This document shows positions 1 to 8,394 of a stretch of DNA of 16,746 nucleotides, in pieces. The notes beneath the pieces were generated by a model. That model saw only the letters and a program-made list of their open reading frames with translations. It searched no databases and was not told where the DNA came from. This DNA comes from Rhodococcus sp. IITR03 (GTDB taxonomy: Bacteria; Actinomycetota; Actinomycetes; Mycobacteriales; Mycobacteriaceae): the NCBI GenBank assembly GCA_001017865.1, contig LATQ01000001.1, forward strand, positions 2,865,863 to 2,882,608. The letters are read 5' to 3'. Numbering within the stretch: position 1 is the stretch's first letter; every line of letters starts with the position of its first letter. A program made the translations under genes and the position numbers.

Positions 1-393
1 GACAGACGCGCGTCGCCGCGCTTCGCGCAATGTGGCGCCGCGCCCTCGCGCGAACCCCTGCACCGCCGTTCGGAGATCACACCGCGCAGTCGCCGGCCTG
101 CGGAGGGGACGAGTTGGCGGCAGATGGCCGCGACGGTGCTCCTCACCGCGCTCGCGACCACGATGCTCCTCGTGCTGGCCCACGTGCGCACCGATGAGGT
201 GATCTCGCAGAGCGCCGGCACCACGGTCACGGTCGTGCGAGAGGGGGAGAGCCTGGAGGCCTTGGCCGCTCGCGTGTGGCCCGACGCCCCGGTCGACGTC
301 ACGATGGCGAGGATCGCCGACCTCAACTCGCTCGACGGTACGGCCGTGCAGGCCGGAAGCCGCCTCCTCGTGCCGGATTCCACCCGGGGATGA
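1..393 (+). CDS. LysM-domain membrane protein, 5' end outside window (Rv2719c-like)
   Basis: Reading frame 1 is open from the first base of the window to the TGA at 391-393. It encodes an Arg/Pro-rich N-terminal stretch, one hydrophobic segment (about codons 42-60, [20 protein letters not shown]) and a C-terminal LysM-like fold: [19 protein letters not shown], then [10 protein letters not shown] and [10 protein letters not shown]. LysM modules bind N-acetylglucosamine in peptidoglycan, so the topology is cytoplasmic basic tail, membrane anchor, wall-facing LysM. An ATG at 124 could be the start, but the GGAGGGG at 102-108 is 15 nt away and family members normally carry a basic cytoplasmic N-terminus, so I treat the gene as 5'-partial. 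The next gene is nrdR. In M. tuberculosis the same pair (Rv2719c, nrdR) lies beside lexA, and Rv2719c is DNA-damage inducible; an upstream lexA is an inference because it is outside the window. Confidence 0.75.
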   Translation, partial: DRRASPRFAQCGAAPSREPLHRRSEITPRSRRPAEGTSWRQMAATVLLTALATTMLLVLAHVRTDEVISQSAGTTVTVVREGESLEALAARVWPDAPVDVTMARIADLNSLDGTAVQAGSRLLVPDSTRG

Positions 394-466
394 GGGCGTC
401 GTGGCCCTGCCCGACCCGCGATCCGCGCCCGAACCGGACAGGCGGGTATTGTCTAACACTGTCAGT

Positions 467-482
467 CACACCACTCCGTGTG
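467..482. promoter_or_regulatory. short inverted repeat in the nrdR leader
   Basis: CACAC (467-471) and GTGTG (478-482) flank a 6-nt spacer in the 193-bp gap between the LysM gene and nrdR. The outer ACAC/GTGT halves recall an NrdR box, but the element is two bases shorter than the usual 16-bp box and lacks its AT-rich centre. A weak -10-like TAACAC lies at 454-459. The rest of the gap shows nothing recognisable. An operator role is only a possibility. Confidence 0.2.
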
Positions 483-574
483 GTTGCGGCGGTGTCGGCC
501 CACTCGCGGGTGGAGACGGTTCCGGTCGGGAGACATTGCTTCGGCGCCGACGTCGCGACCCGCACGGGCACGAC

Positions 575-580
575 GAAGGA
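575..580 (+). promoter_or_regulatory. ribosome binding site that fixes the nrdR start
   Basis: GAAGGA ends 6 nt before the ATG at 587. This supports the 156-aa NrdR start over an upstream in-frame start at 401, which would add 62 non-conserved residues. Confidence 0.6.
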
Positions 581-586
581 ACCGAC

Positions 587-1057
587 ATGTACTGCCCGTA
601 TTGCCGCCATCCCGATTCCCGGGTGGTCGATTCGCGCGAGGCAGACGAGGGTGCCGCGATCCGTCGCCGACGGGCGTGTCCCGAATGCGGGCGCCGCTTC
701 ACCACAGTCGAGACGGCCGTTCTGTCCGTCGTCAAGCGCAGCGGCGTGACCGAGCCGTTCAGCCGCGAGAAGGTCGTGCGCGGCGTGGCCCGCGCCTGCC
801 AGGGACGCGATGTCGACAACGACGCACTCAACAAGCTCGCGCAGCAGGTCGAGGACGCGGTGCGGGCGAAGGGCTCACCCGAGGTCCCGAGCCACGAGGT
901 CGGACTGGCGATCCTCGGACCCCTACGCGATCTCGACGAGGTCGCCTATCTGCGATTCGCGTCGGTCTATCGTTCCTTCAGCTCCGCAGAGGATTTCGAA
1001 CGTGAGATCCAGGAACTGCGCGAGCACAAGAAGTCCCGCTCGGACGCGACCGACTGA
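587..1057 (+). CDS. nrdR: transcriptional repressor NrdR
   Basis: The 156-aa product is a complete NrdR, the ATP/dATP-sensing repressor of ribonucleotide reductase genes. It begins MYCPYC with a zinc ribbon of four cysteines (C3, C6, C31, C34) and the typical VVDSRE and [15 protein letters not shown] motifs, then an ATP-cone from about residue 46 to 136 ([26 protein letters not shown]). The C-terminal tail is charged (REHKKSRSD). Length and domain order are normal for the family and the frame is intact. It follows the LysM gene on the same strand and converges on hrpA with 12 bp between stop codons. No ribonucleotide reductase gene is in the window, so its targets must lie elsewhere. The usual NrdR box is not evident upstream. 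Confidence 0.96.
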   Translation: MYCPYCRHPDSRVVDSREADEGAAIRRRRACPECGRRFTTVETAVLSVVKRSGVTEPFSREKVVRGVARACQGRDVDNDALNKLAQQVEDAVRAKGSPEVPSHEVGLAILGPLRDLDEVAYLRFASVYRSFSSAEDFEREIQELREHKKSRSDATD

Positions 1058-1070
1058 CCGTCCCGGTCGC
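1046..1070. terminator. hairpin across the nrdR/hrpA convergent 3' ends
   Basis: GCGACCG (1046-1052) pairs perfectly with CGGTCGC (1064-1070) around an 11-nt loop, placing a 7-bp stem exactly over both stop codons. There is no T-run on either side, so this would be a tailless actinobacterial-type terminator acting in both directions. Assignment rests on position and stem only. Confidence 0.4.
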
Positions 1071-4000
1071 TACCGGATCCCGTCGATCGCCTTCAGGACG
1101 CGCTTCTCCGACACCGGGATCCGCGTCCCGAGACCCTGCGCGAACAGGCTCACGCGCAGTTCCTCGATCATCCAGTAGATCTCGACCACCTCGGGCGCGG
1201 CGCGCCGCTCCTCCGGCAGTCGTGCGAGCAGCTTGTCGTAAGCGCCGTAGACGCGATCGAGCACATCCATTCCCGCCGCGTCGCGATGCGCACTCGCCGG
1301 CAACGCCTCCAGGCGCTGCGCAGCCGCGGTGAGATAGCGCGGCAGGTCGGCGATCCGCCGCGACCCCAGATCGGTGACGAAGCCGGGGAACAGCAACGAC
1401 TGCAGCTGTTCGCGTACGTCGTCGGCAGCCTCGCCGTTCGACCGATCGAGGAGCACACCCACCTCGTGGGCACGGGACAGCACGGCACAACCGCTTTCAA
1501 CAGACGGGCCACGCGCCCCGGCAGGTGTGACCGCACCGTGGCCGCGAGCGCCTCGAACTCCTCGGGGGTGCGCACGGGAGCGCCGTGCGCGGCGATGAGT
1601 TCATCCACCGCGCAGGCACGACAGTCCTCGATCAGCGCCTCGAACGATCCGTCGGGGTTCCGCCCGAGCGCGAGCCGCTCCATGTTGGTCAGCCCCGAGG
1701 TCACGGCCTTCGCCTTCGTCGGTGCCGACGACAGCAACAGGGCGCGCAACCCCTGACGCGTTGCGTTCTGCTGGGCCTGCGGTGTGCTGAGCACGCGCAC
1801 CGCGACGCCGTCCTTCTCTGCGACCAGGGCGGGGTAACCGGTGACCTTCCGGCCGCCGACCTCGCGGGTGACGGTCTCCGGCAGGTCCCCGAGGGTCTCG
1901 GCCGTCCACACCACCGCCGCGGGACGTTCGGTGCCCGCAGCGGCGCGCGAGACCTCCGCTTCGACCGCGGAGCCAACTTCTTCCGCAGGGCCGCCAGGCT
2001 CTTGCTGCGACCGAGCACGGTGCCGCGCTCGTCGACCGCCGCGAAGGTCATCCGCAGATGGTCGGGCAACGCACCGGTATCGAAGTCGGAGGGCTCGATC
2101 GTGCACCGGCCGAGCCGCGACAGCTCGCGGGCCATCGCATTGACGAGCGGTTCGGAGCGCGGCGTCACCGAGGCGAGGGCGGCCGCCGCGAAGTCGGGAG
2201 CCGGGACGACCTGCCTCCGAAGGTGTTTCGGCAAAGTCTTGATGAGGCCGTCACCAGCTCGGTCCGCATCCCGGGTACGAGCCAGTCGAAACCGACGGAC
2301 TTGAGGTTCGCGAGCAGCGCGACGGGGACGCGGGCGGTGACGCCGTCCTCCTCCGTGCCCGGCTCGAACTGGTAGGTGAGGGGGAACTGGATCTCGCCCT
2401 GGCGCCACGCATCCGGGTAGTCGCCCTCGAGCACCGACGCGGCGTCCTGGTTCACCACGGTGTCCGGCGTGAACGTCAGCAGGTCGGGTTGCTGCCTGCG
2501 GGTCTTCTTCCACCACGTGTCGAAGTGCCGGGCCGAGATCGCCTCCGGGCCGACCCGCTGGTCGTAGAAGTCGAACAGGGTCTCGTCGTCGACGACGATG
2601 TCGTCGCCGGCGCGCGCGGTGTTCGAGTTCCTCGACGTCCTCGAGCAACGCCCGGTTGTCGTGGAAGAACTTGTGCTGTGTGCGCCATTCGCCCTGTACG
2701 AGGCGTGGCGGATGAACAGTTCGCGCGAGACCTCCGGATCGATCCGTCCGTACGGCACGGGACGCTGGGCGATCAGCGGGATGCCGTAGAGCGTGACGCG
2801 TTCGTAGGCCATCGCCGACTCGCGGCGCGTCGACCAGTGCGGCTCCGAATAGGTGCGCTTGACCAGGTGCGGAGCGAGCTTCTCGACCATTCGGGTTCGA
2901 TGCGCGCGGCCGTCCGCGCCCACAGCCGGGAGGTCTCCACGAGTTCGGCGGCCATGACCCAGCGCGGAGGCTTCTTGAACAACGACGATCCCGGGAAGAC
3001 CGCGAACCGTGCGCCGCGGGCACCGAGGAAGTCGCGCTTGTCGCCCTCGCGAAGACCGATGTGCGACAGCAGACCTGCAAGCAGCGACTTGTGGACGTCG
3101 TCGGGGTTCACGTCGCGGTGGTGCGTCTGCCAGCCCATGTCGACGGTGATCTGACGGAGCTGCCCCTGCAGGTCCTGCCACTCACGGATCCGCAACCAGT
3201 GCAGGAACTCGTCGCGGCACAACCTGCGGAACCTGCTCGACGACAGTTCCCGCCGTTGCTCCTTCAGGTAGTCCCACAGCCGCAGGAAGGCCAGGAAATC
3301 CGAGCCCTCGACCGCGAACCGGGCGTGCTTCTCATCGGCGGCCTGCTGGAACTCGGTCGGGCGCTCACGCACGTCCTGGATCGACAGGGCCGCGACGATG
3401 ATGAGGACCTCGCGCAGGCATCCGTTGCGGTGGCCCTCGACGATCATTCGGGCCATGCGCGGATCGACGGGCAGCCGGGCGACCTCGCGACCCGTCGCGG
3501 TCAGGCGCGGCGTCTCGCCCTTCTTCGCGGGTTCGAGCGCGCCGAGCTCCTCGAGCAGAGCGATGCCGTCGCGGATCGCGCGGGGATCCGGTGCCTCCAC
3601 GAACGGGAACGCCTCGATGTCGCCGAGACCGAGCGCCGTCATCTGCAGCACCACCGACGCGAGGTTGGTGCGCAGGATCTCGGGTTCGGTGAACTCCGGC
3701 CGGCCGTCGAAGTCGTCCTCCGAGTACAAGCGGATGCAGATGCCGTCGGCGACGCGACCGCAACGCCCGGCGCGCTGACGCGCCGAGGCCTGCGAGATCG
3801 GCTCGATCGGCAGTCGCTGCACCTTCGTCCGCACCGAGTACCGCGAGATACGGGCGGTGCCGGGGTCGACGACGTAGCGGATACCGGGAACCGTCAGGGA
3901 CGTCTCGGCGACGTTGGTGGACAACACGACCCGTCGACCCGTGTGCGGTGCGAAGACCCGGTGCTGTTCGGCCGCCGACAGACGTCCGTAGAGCGGGAGG

Positions 4001-4967
4001 ATCTCGGTGTTGCGCAGCTTGCGGTCGCGCAGCGCATCGGCGGTGTCGCGGATCTCACGCTCGCCGGAGAGGAAGACCAGGATGTCGCCGTCGCCTTCGC
4101 GCTGGAGTTCCTCGACGGCCTCGCACACCGCGTCGACGGGGTCGCGGTCGACGAGCGTGTCGCCCACCTCGACCGTCAGCGGCCGATAACGGACCTCGAC
4201 GGGATAAGTGCGGCCGGAGACCTCCACGATGGGGGCGGGCGTGCCGTTCGCGTCGGCGAAGTGGCGTGCGAAACGTTCGGGGTCGATCGTCGCCGAGGTG
4301 ATGATCACCTTCAGATCGGGGCGACGCGGAAGCAGCTGCGCGAGGTACCCGAGCAGGAAGTCGATGTTGAGGCTGCGCTCGTGCGCCTCGTCGATGATGA
4401 GCGTGTCGTACCGGCGCAGCAGACGGTCGCGCTGGATCTCGGCGAGGAGGATGCCGTCGGTCATCAGCTTGACGAGTGTCGACTCGGTGACTGATCGTTG
4501 AAACGCACCGTGTATCCGACGGCGTCGCCGAGCTCGGTGTCCAGTTCCTCCGCGAGTCGTTCGGCGACGGCGCGCGCGGCGATACGGCGCGGCTGGGTGT
4601 GGCCGATCAGGCCGCGAACCCCGCGCCCGAGTTCGAGGCAGATCTTCGGGATCTGCGTCGTCTTGCCCGAACCGGTCTCGCCGGCGACCACCACGACCTG
4701 GTGGTCGCGGATCGCGGCGGCGATGTCGTCCTTGCGCTGCGAGACCGGCAGGTCCTCGGGATAACGGATCTCCGGGACCGACGACGCGCGGGACGCGAGC
4801 CGGGTGCGGGCGTTCTCGATCTCGGCGGCGACCTCGGTCAGCGCCTCGCCGCCCCGCGCCCGGTCGAGCCTGCGACGGAGGCGGTTCTCGTCGCGGAGGG
4901 AGACCTCGGACAGGGCAGCGCGCAGTTCGCGACGATTCGGGGCGGGGGAGATGGACATGCTGATCAC
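1070..4967 (-). pseudogene. hrpA: ATP-dependent RNA helicase HrpA, interrupted by seven frameshifts
   Basis: Joining three reverse frames gives one continuous HrpA of about 1301 aa, a DEAH-box 3'-5' RNA helicase linked to translation and mRNA turnover. In the joined protein GETGSGKT (Walker A) is at about 96-103, DEAH at 193-196 and SAT at 225-227. They are followed by the STNVAETSLTVPGI motif, QRAGRCGR (motif VI), the helicase-associated and OB regions, and the long HrpA C-terminal domain ending VLKAIDGIR. Frame changes lie near 4490, 2888, 2702, 2615, 2247, 1966 and 1484. Six are repaired by one added base, mostly in C/G runs; the one near 2615 sits in a CG repeat. After repair the length is a multiple of three. 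Residues on both sides of each break are conserved, so sequence error is more likely than decay. The start is GTG 4967, with ATG 4958 as alternative; no clear RBS. It lies downstream of the oxidoreductase on the same strand. Confidence 0.9.
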
Positions 4968-5025
4968 ACAGCCTAGCGAAACGACCCGGTCGGGGCCGGT
5001 CGGGGAGGGCGGGTAGGCCCGGTGG

Positions 5026-5973
5026 TCAGCCCGCCAGGGCGCGCACCCGGCCGATCACTTCACCGAAGATCTCCCGGTACGGGGCGTGGACCGTGAAGTG
5101 GGTGAACCCGTAGCGCTCCCGGCTGCGCAGGATCTGCCGGCCATCTCGTCGACCGTGCCGATCAGCACGAACGGCGAGTCGAGCAGATCGTCGGCGCCGA
5201 CGGTGTGCTCGAACCGCTCGGCGAGCGCGGCGGCGGTGCCTGCCCGATCGTCGGTCTCGACGACCGCCTGGAGCAGGGTGTGCCACTCGATGTCCTCGAC
5301 CCGGTCGCCGGCCCGTGCCCGCGCGAACGTGACACGGTCGTCGGCTCGGCCGCGGTGGCGATGCGGAACGTCCCCGGTGGCTTCCCCGGCAGTTGGACGG
5401 CGCCGGCGACGCTCAGGATGTCGGCGTGGGCGGCGGCGACGGCGAGGATCCGGTCGCCGGTGCCTCCGACGATCAGGGCGGACCGTAGCCGCCGAATCCG
5501 CGCCGTTGCACCGGACGGAGCACGGACAGATCGAACGCTTCGCGCAGCGCTGCCTGCTCGTCGAAACCGGACCCGGTGAACGATCGCTGCAGTTCCTGCA
5601 CAGTGGATTCGAGTCTCTCGGCTCGCTCGTCGAAGCGTTCCCACTCGATCCCGGCCGCCTCGAACTCCCATCTCATGTGGCCTGCGCCGAGACCGACCTC
5701 GAGCCGGCCGCCGGTGAGCAGATCGGTGGTCGCGATCTCGCGGGCGAGCAGTGCCGGATTCCAGAAACCGGCATTGAGCACCATCGTTCCGACCCGCAGA
5801 CGCTCGGTGGCGCCGGCGGCGGCGACCAGGACGGGGAACGGCGCGGGGACACCGAGATGGTCGGCCGCGTACACGGCGTCGAAGCCCGCGTCCTCGACGG
5901 CCCGGCACCAGCGAGCGAACGCATCGGGGGACCCGACCTCGAAGATGTTGACGGAGAAGCGGAACTCGGTCAT
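5026..5973 (-). pseudogene. LLM-class F420-dependent oxidoreductase, three frameshifts
   Basis: The ATG at 5973 opens MTEFRFSVNIFEVGS. The frame continues through LRVGTMVLNAGFWNPALLAR, EIATTDLLTGGRLEVGLGAG and EFEAAGIEWERFDERAERLE, which are hallmarks of the luciferase-like monooxygenase fold, in particular the F420-dependent group related to MSMEG_2516. Such enzymes use reduced F420 (or FMN) for hydride transfer; the substrate cannot be read from sequence. Frame changes near 5477, 5340 and 5137 are each fixed by one base. The later pieces read LIVGGTGDRIL, then RVTFARARAGDRVEDIEW, then ILRSRERYGFTHFTVHAPY and the C-terminus at 5026. The repaired length is about 316 aa, normal for the family. 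It is divergent from the aminotransferase (94-bp gap) and sits 58 bp upstream of hrpA. The breaks look like sequencing errors. Confidence 0.85.
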
Positions 5974-6025
5974 GGCACCAGGGTGGCGGGTGCGGGTCTT
6001 CGGCGCCAGAGTCGTTTCCTCCGCA

Positions 6026-6031
6026 TACGAT
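6026..6031 (+). promoter_or_regulatory. candidate -10 element for the aminotransferase gene
   Basis: TACGAT fits the actinobacterial TANNNT -10 consensus and lies in the 94-bp divergent gap between the oxidoreductase and the aminotransferase, about 36 nt before the chosen start. No good -35 is visible. The GGGAG at 6057-6061 is the likely RBS for GTG 6068. Confidence 0.3.
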
Positions 6032-6067
6032 GACGGGTGTCGTGATCGTCGTGGACGGGAGTTGGTC

Positions 6068-7287
6068 GTGGGTGCGTTGTGGCACGGATTCGCCGATATG
6101 GGCGCGATCGAACGGGACGGCGCATTCGTCGTGTCGCGCGGGGAAGGCGCGTACATCTGGGACGACACCGGCAACCGTTACCTCGATGCCACCGCCGGAC
6201 TGTGGTTCACCAACGTCGGTCACGGCCGCACCGAGATCGGCGAGGCGATCGCAGCGCAGATCGCCAAGCTCGCCCACTACTCGAACTTCGGCGACCTGAC
6301 CTCCGAGCCACGGTCGAACTCGCCGAGCGTCTCGCGGGGATCGCTCCGGTTCCGGGCAGCAAGATCTTCTTCACCTCCGGCGGATCCGACTCGGTCGATT
6401 CGGCGGCCAAGCTCGCGCGGCGGTACTGGCAGGAGGTCGGAAAGCCCGGCAAGCGGCTGCTGGTCTCGCGGGAGAAGGCGTACCACGCATGCACGTCGGT
6501 GGTACCTCGCTCGCCGGTATCCCCGTCAATGCTGAGGCTACGGCCGCCTGTGGGAGGACACCGCGCGGGTTGCGTGGGACGACGCCAAGGCTCTGCTCGA
6601 ACTCATCGATTCGGTCGGTGCCGACTCCATCGCGGCCTTCTTCTGCGAACCCGTCATCGGTGCGGGCGGGGTGTACCTGCCGCCGGACGGCTACCTCGCC
6701 GAGATCCGCGACATCTGCCGCGACCACGACATCCTGTTCGTCGTCGACGAGGTGGTCACCGGTTTCGGTCGTATCGGTGGTTCGTGGTTCGCGTCGTCCC
6801 GATTCGATCTGAATCCCGATATGGTCACCACCGCAAAGGGACTCACCTCCGGCTACCTGCCGATGGGCGCTCTGTTCGTCGCTCCGCGGGTCGCCGAACC
6901 GTTCTTCGCCGGAGGCGTGTGGTGGCGCCACGGCTACACCTACGGCGGGCACGCTGCCGCCGCAGCGGCCGCTCTCGCCAACCTCGACATCATCGAGCGC
7001 GAGGATCTGCTCACCGAGTCGGCGCGTATCGAGCGGACGCTGCACGAGAAGCTCGCTCCGCTGGCGGATCATCCGCGAGTCGCCGAGGTCCGCAGCGGTC
7101 TCGGTGCGGTGGCGGCCGTGCAGCTCGCCGATCCGTCCGAGGCGCTCGGCTTCGTCAAGACCCTGCGACAGCACGGGATCTCGGGACGTGCGGCCGGTCA
7201 GGGAGCGATGCAGATCTCCCCGTCGTTCGTGATGACCGACGAGCAGATCACCGATCTCGCCGACGGAATCGCCGCAGCACTCGCTGA
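6068..7287 (+). pseudogene. class III PLP-dependent aminotransferase, four frameshifts
   Basis: The joined product (about 407 aa) is a fold-type I, class III aminotransferase. It begins WHGFADMGAIERDGAFVV and continues with YLDATAGLWFTNVGHGR, KIFFTSGGSDSVDSAAKLAR, then YHGMHVGGTSLAGIPVN. VVDEVVTGFGR carries the PLP-contacting Asp, and VTTAKGLTSGYLPMGA carries the Schiff-base Lys (codon 6836-6838). Enzymes of this type move an amino group from amines or omega-amino acids to an oxo-acid; the substrate is not predictable. Frame changes near 6309, 6487 and 6537 are each repaired by one base. A fourth near 7282 restores a stop at 7285-7287 (ending IAAALR); without it the frame runs on into non-homologous residues to 7507. 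The start is taken as GTG 6068, 6 nt after GGGAG; TTG 6062 is an alternative. It converges on, and overlaps by 40 bp, the small membrane protein gene. Confidence 0.85.
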
Positions 7288-7513
7288 TCCGTTCCTTCGG
7301 CCCGACCGGTACCTCGGCGAGGGGGAGTTCGGCGCTGCCGTCGCGTGCGGCGAGCGAACGCGCGTAACGCTCGTGCAGCACCGACCGCACCTCGTCCGGG
7401 CTGTAGTTCCGTCGTTGCCGCTCGTTGCGGGCGGCGACGGCACCGGTCGCCGCGACTCCCACGATCCCGGCGAGTCCGACGAGCTTCCACCACTTGCCAC
7501 CGCGTAGTGCCAT
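7248..7513 (-). CDS. small membrane-anchored hypothetical protein
   Basis: The ATG at 7513 begins MALRGGKWWKLVGLAGIVGV, one transmembrane segment at about residues 10-29. A basic juxtamembrane stretch ARNERQRR follows, then NYSPDEVRSVLHERYARSL, a charged helix resembling small Actinobacteria membrane proteins with a Y-(S/T)-P-(D/E)-EVR motif. As read, the frame has no stop until 6371, deep inside the aminotransferase. Adding one base near 7282, the same base that restores the aminotransferase stop, moves it to a frame ending GVLRRFRRRDR at 7248, giving 88 aa with a basic C-terminus. The function is unknown. It is divergent from the YiiX-like gene, and its start codon lies in the first copy of the 30-bp repeat. 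The 3' end is inferred; the N-terminal half is well supported. Confidence 0.6.
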
Positions 7514-7600
7514 GTGGACGACCCTAGCGGCCGTCGGGGCCGTGCGGACGACCCCAGCGGCCGTCGGGGCCATGCGGACGACCCCAGCGGCCGTCGGGCA
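7511..7600. repeat. three tandem copies of a 30-bp unit
   Basis: Copies occupy 7511-7540, 7541-7570 and 7571-7600. Copies 1 and 2 differ at three positions, as do copies 1 and 3 apart from the final bases; copies 2 and 3 are nearly identical. Each unit contains an imperfect palindrome, CCC(C/T)AGCGGCCGTCGGGG, centred on CGGCCG. The array fills the gap between two divergent genes. Thirty bp is about three helical turns and also a whole number of codons, so neither strand is frame-shifted by copy-number change. It may be an operator array, or a coding repeat if the plus-strand gene starts at 7514 (repeating ADDPSGRRG). Confidence 0.85.
7521..7526 (-). promoter_or_regulatory. candidate -10 for a leaderless small-protein transcript
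   Basis: On the minus strand TAGGGT is followed by 7 nt and then the ATG at 7513, the geometry of leaderless actinobacterial mRNAs. It exists only in repeat copy 1, where the unit carries T instead of C at this position; copies 2 and 3 read TGGGGT. The same AGGG could instead serve as a ribosome binding site 8 nt from the start. Confidence 0.3.
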
Positions 7601-7615
7601 TGGCAGGCTGACGGC

Positions 7616-8326
7616 ATGGACACTTCGTCGGCTGATCGGTCTGCCGGTGCGCGTTCGCGTCTCACCCTCGACGAGGCCGTGGCGACGACCCGCACGGGGG
7701 ATCTGTGGATCTTCCGCGGCGCAACCCCGGCCGACCGAGCGATCCAGACGCTGACCAACGCGCCGGTGAACCACGTGGGGATGACGGTCGCACTCGAGGA
7801 CCTGCCGCCGCTGATGTGGCACGCCGAGCTGGGCCGCAGCCTCCCGGACATGTGGACGGGACGGCACCAGCGCGGCGTGCAGTTGCACGACCTGCGCAGT
7901 GCGGTGCAGGTGTGGGCCGCGCGTTACGGCCAGCGCGGCTGGTTGCGGCAGATCTCGGTGGCGGTCACCCCGGATCAGGAGGATCAGCTGCTGCGCACGA
8001 TCGCGCGGCTCGACGGCACACCGTTCCCGTCGACGACGACACTCACGGGGCGATGGTTCGCGGGCCGACTCCCACGTCGTCGGCGGGCCGCCGTCCCGTC
8101 CGGTGGGCTCGAGAGCGCGTACTGCGCCGAGGTGGTCGGATTGACGCTGGAGGAGATGGGATTGCTGCAGCAACGGCACCGGGGAAGCAACTGGTACGAC
8201 CCCGGCCGGTTCTGGAGCGGCGATCGGCTGCCGCTCGCTCCCGGGGTGGAGTTCGGCGGCGAGATCGAGGTCGTGCTCGACGAGGACGACCTCGCTGCCG
8301 GAAAGGCGGCCGGCTCGGCGTCGTAG
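7616..8326 (+). CDS. permuted NlpC/P60-like (YiiX/C92-type) cysteine hydrolase-like protein
   Basis: This intact 236-aa frame matches the pattern of permuted NlpC/P60 papain-like proteins. GDLWIFRG (28-35) and TNAPVNHVGM (His53) come first, and SAYCAEVVGLTLEEMG with Cys170 follows, so the catalytic His precedes the Cys as in YiiX-type enzymes. GNWYDPGRFW-like residues near the C-terminus (GSNWYDPGRFWSGD) are also typical. No signal peptide or membrane segment is seen, so a cytoplasmic amidase, peptidase or lipid-linked role is possible; the substrate is unknown. The family call rests on motifs read by eye. ATG 7616 is preceded by GGCAGG (8 nt). An in-frame ATG at 7514 would add 34 residues made mostly of the tandem repeat, and is less likely. 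The gene is divergent from the small membrane protein and 68 bp upstream of oxyR. Confidence 0.65.
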   Translation: MDTSSADRSAGARSRLTLDEAVATTRTGDLWIFRGATPADRAIQTLTNAPVNHVGMTVALEDLPPLMWHAELGRSLPDMWTGRHQRGVQLHDLRSAVQVWAARYGQRGWLRQISVAVTPDQEDQLLRTIARLDGTPFPSTTTLTGRWFAGRLPRRRRAAVPSGGLESAYCAEVVGLTLEEMGLLQQRHRGSNWYDPGRFWSGDRLPLAPGVEFGGEIEVVLDEDDLAAGKAAGSAS

Positions 8327-8381
8327 GGCCCGGACCGGGCGTAGTCCGATAGTTGTGAAAGGTAAAGGCGATAGGTCGTTC

Positions 8382-8387
8382 TACACT
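8382..8387 (+). promoter_or_regulatory. -10 element of oxyR, predicted leaderless transcript
   Basis: TACACT (TANNNT type) ends 7 nt before GTG 8395, so transcription would begin at or next to the start codon. No Shine-Dalgarno sequence precedes the GTG, which agrees. Three direct GATAG copies at 8348-8352, 8370-8374 and 8388-8392 surround the element and could be regulator contacts. Confidence 0.45.
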
Positions 8388-8394
8388 GATAGGC

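Noticed and set aside
51..71. Possible SOS box (GAAC ... GTTC) near the window start
   Set aside because: The half-sites are too far apart for a LexA site, and they lie inside the open LysM frame.
401..586. Upstream extension of nrdR to 401
   Set aside because: NrdR proteins begin M-x-C-P-x-C, and a good ribosome binding site precedes ATG 587.
3061..4494. Long plus-strand open frame opposite hrpA
   Set aside because: The reverse strand encodes unmistakable HrpA motifs here; this frame has none.
1070..4967. Programmed ribosomal frameshifting as explanation for the split hrpA
   Set aside because: Seven breaks in different contexts, no slippery heptamer and no shared downstream structure; similar breaks occur in seven unrelated genes.
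7288..7507. C-terminal extension of the aminotransferase to 7507
   Set aside because: The extra 73 residues resemble nothing in the family, and the opposite strand carries a membrane protein; one base near 7282 restores a normal end.
7511..7600. CRISPR array
   Set aside because: Only three directly abutting copies with no spacers, and no cas genes nearby.
8328..8340. GCCCGG/CCGGGC palindrome after the YiiX-like gene as terminator
   Set aside because: The loop would be 1-3 nt with no T-run; too small to support.
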